NCBI GenBank assembly: GCA_963835375.1
Contig: CAWIGB010000006.1
Span: 62,001 to 126,000, forward strand
Direction of reading: 5' to 3'
DNA length: 64,000 nucleotides
DNA from: Salinisphaera sp963835375
Lineage (GTDB): Bacteria; Pseudomonadota; Gammaproteobacteria; Nevskiales; Salinisphaeraceae
A program made the position numbers and the translations under genes. Of the stretch, positions 36,171 to 44,398 are shown piece by piece (the stretch's first letter is position 1; each line of letters begins with the position of its first letter). A model generated the notes under the pieces. The model had not been told where the DNA came from. It did not search any database and worked only from the letters and a program-made list of their open reading frames with translations.

Positions 36171-36210
36171 CGCAAAAAAAAAGACCAGAAACCTATGGCT
36201 TCTGGTCTTT
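36171..36210 (-). terminator. Rho-independent terminator of the tRNA operon
   Basis: On the minus strand, just after tRNA-Arg, AAAGACCAGAAGCCATAGG can fold with the following TTTCTGGTCTTT (11-bp stem) and is directly followed by a run of nine or more T. This ends the tRNA-Ser/tRNA-Arg transcript. Confidence 0.9.
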
Positions 36211-36217
36211 CTTCTTT

Positions 36218-36294
36218 TGGTGCGCCCGGAGAGATTCGAACTCCCGACCTTGCGGTTCGTAGCCGCACGCTCTATCCAACTGAGCTACGGGCGC
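36218..36294 (-). tRNA. tRNA-Arg(ACG)
   Basis: 77 nt including the encoded CCA. The acceptor stem GCGCCCG pairs with CGGGCGC. The anticodon loop CTACGAA gives ACG (read as ICG). The TPsiC arm has GTTCGAATC. It lies 13 nt after tRNA-Ser in the same transcript, in the alaS-lysC-tRNA region. Confidence 0.97.
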
Positions 36295-36307
36295 TTGACT
36301 TCTTGTT

Positions 36308-36400
36308 TGGCGGAGAGGGAGGGATTCGAACCCTCGAAGGGGCTATAAACCCCTTACTCCCTTAGCAGGGGAGCGCCTTCGACCACTCGGCCACCTCTCC
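36308..36400 (-). tRNA. tRNA-Ser(GCT)
   Basis: 93 nt with encoded CCA and the long variable arm of class II tRNAs. The acceptor GGAGAGG pairs with CCTCTCC. The anticodon loop CTGCTAA gives GCT, reading AGC/AGU. First tRNA of the pair with tRNA-Arg. Confidence 0.97.
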
Positions 36401-36635
36401 AAAAATCTCTTCTCTCGTTCAACGCGAAGGCTTGGTTGCTACACAGCCCTTTGCGTCGATTCGTCGAACAAAGCGACTTTCGAATGAAGCGACCGTGCGA
36501 TGCATCCGCGATCAATCGAGGCTGCGCATGATAGCGATTCGATGGCCCGGGGTAAACCCTTTTTTACCAATATCTCGCAATCGCCGAGACGACGGCGCCG
36601 CTCCTCGCATCGGCCCCGTCAGCATGCGCTCGCCG

Positions 36636-37907
36636 CTACCGGTCAGCGGACGGGGTGAGTTCGGACTCGACCCGCTTAGGCTCTTCATCGAGCTTGAATT
36701 CGTCATGCAGCGCGCGCACAGCGAGTTCGAGATACTTGTTCTCGACCACGATCGAGATCTTGATCTCGGTGGTCGAGATCATGCGGATATTGATGTTCTC
36801 GTCCGCCAGCGCCTTGAACATGCGGGCCGCCACGTTCGCGTGCGACCGCATGCCCACGCCAACCAGCGAGATCTTGCACACATCCGGCGTGCCGGTGACC
36901 TCGCGCGCGCCCACGCCCGGGGCGGCTTTTTCCAGCAGCTCCTTGGCGGTCTCGTAGTCGCGCTTGTGCACGGTGAAGGTGAAGTCGGTCAGCGTGTAGT
37001 CACTCGACGAATCACCCGAGACGTTCTGCAGGATCATGTCGACTTCGATGTTGTTCTCGCCGATCGGGCCGAGCAGCGAATAGGCGATGCCGGGCCGGTC
37101 GGGCACGCCGAGCACGGTCAGCTGCGACTCGTCCTTGGTAAAGGCGATGCCGGAAATAATCGGTTCTTCCACGTATTCCTCCAGGGTAATCAGCGTGCCG
37201 GGGCCTTCCTCGAAGGTCGACAGAACGCGCAGCGGCACGCCGTACTTGCCGGCGAACTCGACTGCACGGATCTGCAGCACCTTCGAGCCGAGACTGGCCA
37301 TCTCGAGCATTTCTTCGAACGTAATCTTGTCGAGCCGGCGAGCGCCGGGGACCACGCGCGGGTCGGTAGTGTAGACACCATCGACGTCGGTGTAGATCTG
37401 GCACTCATCGGCCTTGAGCGCGGCGGCGAGCGCGACGGCCGTGGTATCCGAGCCGCCGCGGCCCAGCGTCGAGATCGAGCCGTCGCCGGTGATGCCCTGG
37501 AAGCCGGCCACCACAGCCACGGCCCCGTCGTCGATCGCGGCACGCAGGTTGTTCTCGTCGATCTGCTCGATACGGGCCTTCGAGTGGAACTCGTCGGACA
37601 CGATCGGCACTTGCCAGCCGGTGAACGAACGCGCTTTCACCCCGATATGCGACAGCGCCATCGACAACAGCGCGATCGTCACCTGCTCACCGGTGGACAG
37701 CAACACGTCCATCTCGCGAGGCACCGGGCGGCCGGACAGCTCGCCGGCGAGCTCGGTCAGGCGATCGGTCTCGCCGCCCATGGCCGAGACGACCACGACC
37801 ACCTGATCGCCGCGATCCCGATAGCCTTTGATCTTCTCGGCGATGCGCTTGATCTTGTCGACCGTGCCGACCGAGGAGCCGCCGTATTTCTGGACAATCA
37901 GTGCCAT
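36636..37907 (-). CDS. lysC: Aspartate kinase
   Basis: 423 residues from ATG 37907. Phosphorylates aspartate, the first step to lysine, threonine, methionine and, in halophiles, ectoine. N-terminal MALIVQKYGGSSVG (ATP/aspartate site), TTAVALAAALKADECQIYTDVDGVYTTDPR, then two C-terminal ACT domains (ISGIAFTKDESQLTVLG, KISLVGVGMRSHANVAARMF) for allosteric control. The ACT arrangement is that of the lysine/threonine-inhibited AK type. It follows alaS by 60 nt in the same direction and precedes tRNA-Ser. No csrA gene lies between, unlike many relatives. Confidence 0.95.
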   Translation of the reverse strand: MALIVQKYGGSSVGTVDKIKRIAEKIKGYRDRGDQVVVVVSAMGGETDRLTELAGELSGRPVPREMDVLLSTGEQVTIALLSMALSHIGVKARSFTGWQVPIVSDEFHSKARIEQIDENNLRAAIDDGAVAVVAGFQGITGDGSISTLGRGGSDTTAVALAAALKADECQIYTDVDGVYTTDPRVVPGARRLDKITFEEMLEMASLGSKVLQIRAVEFAGKYGVPLRVLSTFEEGPGTLITLEEYVEEPIISGIAFTKDESQLTVLGVPDRPGIAYSLLGPIGENNIEVDMILQNVSGDSSSDYTLTDFTFTVHKRDYETAKELLEKAAPGVGAREVTGTPDVCKISLVGVGMRSHANVAARMFKALADENINIRMISTTEIKISIVVENKYLELAVRALHDEFKLDEEPKRVESELTPSADR

Positions 37908-37967
37908 GAATTCGTCTTTCCTTGTGCTCGACGGCCGCGGCCGTCCGTGCATTGATTCATTTCCGAC

Positions 37968-40595
37968 TCAGTTCGTGCGGGCCGCCAGTCGCTCATCGAT
38001 CCAGTGGGTCACGCTCGCAAGCGCAGCATCGAGATTTTCAGGTTCGCTGCCGCCCGCCTGAGCCATGTCCGGGCGCCCCCCGCCCTTGCCGCCGACCTGG
38101 CTGGCGACGTAGTTGACCAGATCACCGGCCGGCACGCGCGAAGCCTGCGCCTTCGATACACCGGCGATCAGCGCGACCTTATCGCCCTCGGCCGCGCCAA
38201 GCACGACAATGGCGTTGTCGAGCTTGTTCTTGAGCGCATCAACCGTCTCGCGCAGCGTCTTGCGATCGGCGCCGTCCATGCGCTTGACCACGATCTGCGC
38301 GCCACCGATCTCGACCGCGCCAGAGGCCAGATCGTCGCCCTGGCTGGCTGCCAGTTTCTGGTTCGCCGCTTCGAGCTGCTTCTCGAGCCCGGAGACCCGT
38401 TCAAGCATGCGATCGAGCTTGTCCTCCAGCTCGCTCGGCGCAGCCTTGAGGCGCGTCGCCACCCGGCTCTGACGATCGATCACATCCTGAATCCAGGCCA
38501 GCGCATGGCTGCCGGTAACGGCTTCCAGGCGTCGATTGCCGGCCGAAACCCCGCGTTCCTCGGTGATCTTGACGAAACCCAAGGCGCCGGTTGCCGGCGC
38601 GTGCGTACCGCCGCACAGTTCCACCGAGTAGTCGCCGAAGCGCACCACGCGCACCACGGCGCCGTATTTCTCGCCAAAGAACGCCATCGCGCCTTCGGCC
38701 ACGGCATCATCGTAGGAACGTTCGTAGATCCGCCCTTCGATGTTCTCGCGGATTTTGTCGTTGACCTGGGCCTCGATGGTCGCAAGCTGCTCGGGTGTCA
38801 CCGCCTCGAAGTGCGAAAAATCGAAGCGCAGGCGATCGGGAGCGACCAGCGAACCTTTCTGACGCACATGGGTGCCGAGCGTGTCGCGCAGCGCCGCGTG
38901 CAGCAGATGGGTCGCCGTGTGATTGAGCTCGATATCGCGTCGACGCGCCACGTCTACCGCCGCCGTTACCGAGGCACCCGGCTCGACCGCTCCGCGCTCA
39001 GCACGCCCGAAATGCAGGAACACGCCGTTCTGCTTCTGGGTATCGGTGACGACGAAGGAGAAGCCCTGGGCGGCGATCGTGCCGGTATCGCCGACCTGGC
39101 CGCCGGATTCACCATAGAACGGCGTGCGATCGAGCACGACCACGCCCTGCGATCCTTCGGCGATACGCTCGACGGGCTCCCCGTCGGCGAGCAGCGATAC
39201 GATCTTCGCTTCGGCCTCGATCTCCGTATAACCCAGAAATTCCGTGGCCTCGCCGATGTCGTCGATCTTGGCGTGGTAATCGGCGCCGAACTGGCTGGCC
39301 GCCCGCGCGCGCTCACGCTGCGCGTTCATCTCGCGCTCGAAGCCTTCGTTGTCGAGCGTCAGATCGCGCTCGCGGGCGACATCGTTGGTCAGATCGACCG
39401 GGAAACCGTAGGTGTCGTACAGCTTGAACACGGTCTCGCCCGGGATTTCGCTGCCGTCCATATCGGCGATCGCGTCTTCCAGGATCTTCATGCCCTGGGC
39501 CAGCGTTTCCGAGAAGCGCTGCTCCTCCTGCTCGACCACGCGCTCGATCTGGGCATGCGCGTCGGTCAATTCGGGATAGGCCTCGCCCATCAACTCGTTG
39601 AGCGGCGCGACGAGCTGGTAAAAGAACGTGCCGGTCGCGCCCAGCTTGTAGCCGTGGCGGATCGCGCGGCGCATGATCCGGCGCAGCACATAGCCGCGGC
39701 CTTCGTTGGACGGCATCACGCCGTCGGCGATGAGAAATGCGGTGGCACGGATATGATCGGCCACGACCTTGAGCGACGGCAGCTGGTCTTCGCGCGGCTC
39801 GCCGTTGATGCCGACCGCTTTCGCCGCCGCCGCCATGAGCGTCTGGAAGACATCGATGCCGTAGTTGTCGTGCGTGCCCTGCATGACCGCGGCGATGCGC
39901 TCCAGGCCCATGCCGGTATCGATCGACGGCTTGGGCAGATCCACCATCGTGCCGTCGGGCTGGCGGTCGTATTGCATGAACACGAGGTTCCAGATCTCGA
40001 CGAAACGATCGCCGTCTTCCTCGGGCGTGCCGGGCGGGCCGCCCCAGATATGCTCGCCGTGATCGTAGAAAATTTCGGAGCACGGTCCGCAGGGGCCAGT
40101 ATCCCCCATCTGCCAGAAGTTGTCCTTGGCGCCGATGCGTGCCAGACGCGCTTCCGGAATGCCGACCTCGTCGCGCCAGATCGCCTCGGCCTCGGCGTCT
40201 TCCTCGTACACCGTGACCCAGAGTTTTTCGGCCGGCATCTCCAGTTCGACGGTCAGGAACTCCCAGGCGAAACGGATGGCTTCGCGTTTGAAATAATCCC
40301 CGAAGCTGAAGTTGCCCAGCATTTCGAAGAAGGTGTGATGACGCGCGGTATAGCCGACGTTCTCCAGATCGTTATGCTTGCCGCCGGCGCGCACACAGCG
40401 CTGGGACGAGACCGCGCGGTTGTAATCGCGCAGGTCACGGCCGAGGAACACGTCCTTGAACGGCACCATGCCCGCGTTGACGAACAACAGGGTCGGATCG
40501 GACGCCGGCACCAGGCTCGACGAGGCCACGAACCGATGCCCGTTGGCCTTGAAATATTCGATGAAACGCGAACGCAGCGCGTTGGTGGTCATCAT
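37968..40595 (-). CDS. alaS: Alanyl-tRNA synthetase
   Basis: 875 residues, full length. Catalytic class II domain: NALRSRFIEYFKANGH, FVNAGMVPFKDVFLG, NLVFMQYDR and GMGLERIAAVMQG. The editing domain holds the zinc site HTATHLLH and CGGTHAPATG. The C-terminal C-Ala domain ends GGKGGGRPDMAQAGG. An intact single frame despite the frequent frameshifts elsewhere in the window. Transcribed ahead of lysC and the tRNA pair. Confidence 0.97.
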   Translation of the reverse strand: MMTTNALRSRFIEYFKANGHRFVASSSLVPASDPTLLFVNAGMVPFKDVFLGRDLRDYNRAVSSQRCVRAGGKHNDLENVGYTARHHTFFEMLGNFSFGDYFKREAIRFAWEFLTVELEMPAEKLWVTVYEEDAEAEAIWRDEVGIPEARLARIGAKDNFWQMGDTGPCGPCSEIFYDHGEHIWGGPPGTPEEDGDRFVEIWNLVFMQYDRQPDGTMVDLPKPSIDTGMGLERIAAVMQGTHDNYGIDVFQTLMAAAAKAVGINGEPREDQLPSLKVVADHIRATAFLIADGVMPSNEGRGYVLRRIMRRAIRHGYKLGATGTFFYQLVAPLNELMGEAYPELTDAHAQIERVVEQEEQRFSETLAQGMKILEDAIADMDGSEIPGETVFKLYDTYGFPVDLTNDVARERDLTLDNEGFEREMNAQRERARAASQFGADYHAKIDDIGEATEFLGYTEIEAEAKIVSLLADGEPVERIAEGSQGVVVLDRTPFYGESGGQVGDTGTIAAQGFSFVVTDTQKQNGVFLHFGRAERGAVEPGASVTAAVDVARRRDIELNHTATHLLHAALRDTLGTHVRQKGSLVAPDRLRFDFSHFEAVTPEQLATIEAQVNDKIRENIEGRIYERSYDDAVAEGAMAFFGEKYGAVVRVVRFGDYSVELCGGTHAPATGALGFVKITEERGVSAGNRRLEAVTGSHALAWIQDVIDRQSRVATRLKAAPSELEDKLDRMLERVSGLEKQLEAANQKLAASQGDDLASGAVEIGGAQIVVKRMDGADRKTLRETVDALKNKLDNAIVVLGAAEGDKVALIAGVSKAQASRVPAGDLVNYVASQVGGKGGGRPDMAQAGGSEPENLDAALASVTHWIDERLAARTN

Positions 40596-40660
40596 GAGAC
40601 GCGTCTCCGGTACACCCTCGAGAAACAGCCCGTCAGTCTAGCAAACCGCGGCCCCCGGCC

Positions 40661-40969
40661 CTACCGGGACTCGCGGTCGGCGCTGTGCACGGCCGCGAGC
40701 TTGTCGTCGTTGGACTGTTCGCGGTCGATGCGGGTGCCGACCTTGATCGAGGTATGCACGCGCGGCGCCCCGAGGTCGTGGATGGTCTGATGGCATTCCT
40801 TGAACGCCGCGAAGACGTCGTCCCATTCGCCTTCCACGTTCGTGCCGTAAGCATGCAGCTGGGGCTTCAAGCCCGCGGCCTCGAGAATCGGCCCGCAGGC
40901 GGCGATGTATTTCGATACCGACACGCCGGCACCCAGCGGAATGACACAGATTTCGGCCGTCACTTTCAT
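40661..40969 (-). CDS. MTH1187-family thiamine-binding-like protein
   Basis: About 100 residues from ATG 40969. Starts MKVTAEICVIPLGAGVSVSKYIA and contains PQLHAYGTNVEGEWDDVFAAFKECHQ, the layout of YqgV/MTH1187 (DUF77) proteins with a ferredoxin-like fold that binds thiamine or an HMP-like ligand. No thiamine gene is nearby. It precedes alaS by 65 nt on the same strand and may share its transcript. Confidence 0.85.
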   Translation of the reverse strand: MKVTAEICVIPLGAGVSVSKYIAACGPILEAAGLKPQLHAYGTNVEGEWDDVFAAFKECHQTIHDLGAPRVHTSIKVGTRIDREQSNDDKLAAVHSADRESR

Positions 40970-41065
40970 GGCGCTTCTCGCGTTGAGATATCCGCACTCG
41001 ATCATGCCACCGGCGGCTCGATCGTGCAGACGAAATCCCACCGATTCGATGGGTGTTGAAGTCAC

Positions 41066-41436
41066 TATCCACAGATTTCACCGATTGCACAGATTGAACG
41101 CGGGCGACTTCGGCGTCGGATCGTTCATAGCGGCGCGTTCGGCTCGGCAGTCGTTATCGACAAAAACTGTTTCGTCCGCAGATGGACGCATATCCACGCA
41201 GATGAATACAAAGCTGTTTCCGCGTGGCGTCGTTGTTTACCACGGCGTATCCGGTAACAGGCGCAGTAACCGCACGTATCCGATCTGCGTACATCGGCGT
41301 CGATCTGCGGATAATAGAAAGCGATGACTCGCGTTCCGGCCGACGCTTCGATCGTCTTTGCGACGACAGCGGCAGACCCGCCCTCGCCGCAAATCCGCCT
41401 GGTTTCAATCTGCGAAATCCGTGCAATCTGTGGATG
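41066..41436. repeat. 370-bp nested imperfect palindrome made of CAGATT/GCAGAT modules
   Basis: Outer arms: 41066-41098 (TATCCACAGATTTCACCGAT...) and 41403-41436 are inverted copies (about 80% over 33 bp). Inner arms: 41175-41213 (TCCGCAGATGGACGC...) and 41271-41316 are inverted copies (about 70%). The spacers between outer and inner arms also show weak mutual similarity. It lies between recX and the MTH1187-family gene, with no gene inside. The CACAGATT and CGCAGATG modules resemble dispersed palindromic repeats known from many proteobacteria. Confidence 0.75.
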
Positions 41437-41479
41437 GACAGGAACAGGCCACCGAGCCCTCAAACAAGCAGCCCGAAGA

Positions 41480-41965
41480 TCAGTCGTCGAAGGCGCCCGA
41501 GAGTTGATCGGCGTCAAAACCGCGCCGTTGCAGGAAACGCATCTGCTTGGCCTTGGTCGGGAAATCCGGCGGCAGTTCGTCGCCGAAACGCTTGCGCCGC
41601 GCGGCTTCGGCCAGCTCGTCCCAGTCCACTTCGGCCTCGGCCAACGCGGCTTCGATCTCGACATCGTTCACACCGGCGCCGCGCAGTTCGGCGCGGATGC
41701 GCACCGGTCCAATGCCGCGGCGTGCCTTGCTGGCGACCGCGGCCTCGGCATAACGGGCATCGGATTGCAGCCCGTCCCCGGCCAGTTCATCCAGCACGAT
41801 CTCGATCTGATCGACCCCGTGCTCGCGTTTCTTCAACTTGGTGACGAGTTCGGCATAGGCGTGTTCGCGTCGCGCCAGCAGATCCATGGCGCGCTTGCGG
41901 ATCGCGAGCCGCTCGGCCCGGACCGCCTCGTCCGTGGGCGGCGTGTCGTTGGCGTCGTCGTTCAT
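41480..41965 (-). CDS. recX: RecX, regulator of RecA
   Basis: 161 residues from ATG 41965. The RecX three-helix repeat pattern is clear: AMDLLARREHAYAELVTKLKKREH, ARYAEAAVASKARRGIGPVRIRAEL and MRFLQRRGFDADQLSGAF. RecX caps and destabilises RecA filaments. It follows recA by 70 nt, with an intrinsic terminator between them, as in E. coli, where read-through supplies RecX. Confidence 0.93.
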   Translation of the reverse strand: MNDDANDTPPTDEAVRAERLAIRKRAMDLLARREHAYAELVTKLKKREHGVDQIEIVLDELAGDGLQSDARYAEAAVASKARRGIGPVRIRAELRGAGVNDVEIEAALAEAEVDWDELAEAARRKRFGDELPPDFPTKAKQMRFLQRRGFDADQLSGAFDD

Positions 41966-41974
41966 ATGGCCCCA

Positions 41975-42000
41975 CAAAAAAGGCCGCGCAGTGCGCGGCC
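41975..42000 (-). terminator. Intrinsic terminator between recA and recX
   Basis: On the minus strand GGCCGCGC-ACT-GCGCGGCC (8-bp GC stem, 3-nt loop) is followed by a run of T (plus-strand A 41975-41981). It sits after the recA stop and 9 nt before the recX start, so recX expression must rely on read-through. Confidence 0.9.
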
Positions 42001-42035
42001 CGTATCGGCTCCATGCGTAGCGCCCAGCCCCGCGT

Positions 42036-43151
<1,116 letters not shown>

Positions 43152-43164
43152 AGTGATCGGGTCC

Positions 43165-43177
43165 GTTCGAATCGAAC
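43165..43177. promoter_or_regulatory. Palindrome GTTCGAATCGAAC upstream of recA
   Basis: A perfect inverted repeat with a single central base, 14 nt before the recA ATG. No CTGT-N8-ACAG LexA box is visible in this upstream region. The site could be a divergent SOS operator or part of the leader; position alone supports it. Confidence 0.3.
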
Positions 43178-43234
43178 GCAGGCTTTCCGGCCGGGAAAAC
43201 GAACTGCTGATGGTCGGGTATCGGCCGCATTATT

Positions 43235-43771
43235 TCACACTTGAGAGGGGGCAGCCTCGCCCGTGAGCGGCCAACGCGCAAGTATGCGATAACTGCCGGG
43301 CGCGCCGTTTGCCCCGCTTTCCGCCAGTACGAACTCGCGCGCTCGCCAGCCAATGGGCGCCAGCGCGCACGCACTGATCGGCGCGGCTTTTCGTTGCAAC
43401 GTGATATGTGGCACGAAACGCCGCGCATCAAGAGCCGGCCCGCGCAGGAAGGCTGCCAGATCGTACAATGCCTGGGGCGGATCGGACATGCCGAGCCAGA
43501 TCAGACGCGGTTTTTCGAATCCGCCGAGACGATCGAACACCAGATCGATGGGCGGCGCCACAGCCCGCTCGGCGCGCGCGATCAGAGCATCGCGATCGGC
43601 GACGCTGCAGGCGCCGTGAAACGCCAGCGTGACGTGCAGCTTGTCGCATGCCACCGGCATTCCATTCGTCTCGAGTGCGCGCGCCGTGTCGGCAATTCGC
43701 TCGGCGATATCGGGCGGCGGCCAGAGCGCGAAGAAAAGACGCTGTCGTTTCGGTTCGCCGGCGCACGCCAT
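43235..43771 (-). CDS. thpR: RNA 2',3'-cyclic phosphodiesterase (ThpR/LigT)
   Basis: 178 residues from ATG 43771. 2H phosphoesterase with both HxTx motifs: HVTLAFHG (first) and HITLQRKA (second). RLFFALWPPPDI at the N-terminus is the family signature. Hydrolyses 2',3'-cyclic phosphates on RNA. It lies 13 nt after the pncC stop and upstream of recA on the same strand, a common neighbourhood (pncC-thpR-recA). Confidence 0.9.
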   Translation of the reverse strand: MACAGEPKRQRLFFALWPPPDIAERIADTARALETNGMPVACDKLHVTLAFHGACSVADRDALIARAERAVAPPIDLVFDRLGGFEKPRLIWLGMSDPPQALYDLAAFLRGPALDARRFVPHITLQRKAAPISACALAPIGWRAREFVLAESGANGAPGSYRILARWPLTGEAAPSQV

Positions 43772-43784
43772 AACGATATCCGCC

Positions 43785-44290
43785 TCAGCCGGCGTCCACG
43801 CGCTCGCGCAGGCCAACCAGGGCAGCGAGCACGGTCGCCCGTCGTACCGCGCTGCGATCGCCGTCGAACTGATAGCGGATCACGTCCGGCCTGGCCCCGC
43901 GCGCCTGCCAGCCAACGAACACGGTGCCGACCGGCTTGTCGTCGCTGCCGCCGCTCGGCCCGGCGACCCCGGACACCGCAATCGCCCAGTCGGCAAGCGG
44001 CGCTGGCTGCCAGCGCGCCCTGGGTCATCGCCGCCACCACCGGGCTCGCTCACCGCGCCGTGATCGGCCAGCAGCGCCGGCGCTACACCGAGATCGGCCT
44101 GCTTGGCCTCGTTGGAATAAGTCACGTAGCCGCGCTCGAACCAGGCCGAGCTGCCGGCCATATCAGTACAGGCCGCAGCAATCATGCCGCCGGTGCAGGA
44201 TTCGGCCGTGGCCAGGCGTTGGTCACGGGCCGGCAGCAGCGTGGCCAGCTGGCCGATCAGCCCGGCGATCGCGTCATCCGGATCGTACAA
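43785..44290 (-). CDS. pncC: Nicotinamide-nucleotide amidase, CinA C-terminal type (frameshifted)
   Basis: About 165 residues when reconstructed. Deamidates NMN to NaMN in pyridine nucleotide recycling. ATAESCTGGMIAAACTDMAG (catalytic Ser/Lys region), FERGYVTYSNEAKQADLGV, and after the breaks MTQGALAASA, SGVAGPSGGSDDKPVGTVFVGW. Two +1 indels, near 44043 (extra C in the GAGCCCGG stretch) and near 44005, split the ORF into three frames. The start could be TTG 44290, or ATG about 11 nt upstream if one more base is spurious. Divergent from mutS with a 108-bp gap. Confidence 0.82.
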
Positions 44291-44398
44291 GAGTCGTCAT
44301 GGCGGCATTATGCCAGCGCTTGCCTGCGAAATCGGGGCTGTCGGACTACAATTCGCGACTTCGGCGTCCGCGCCATGCACCAGCCACGACGAGAACCC

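Noticed and set aside
38004..40790. A 928-codon open frame on the plus strand opposite alaS
   Set aside because: It mirrors the alaS codons and contains no motif. Long antisense frames are expected in GC-rich DNA with strong third-position bias.
43241..44398. Long 5' extension of the mutS frame
   Set aside because: It is antisense to thpR and pncC, and MutS homologues begin at the MSDTANRHAQHTPM region.
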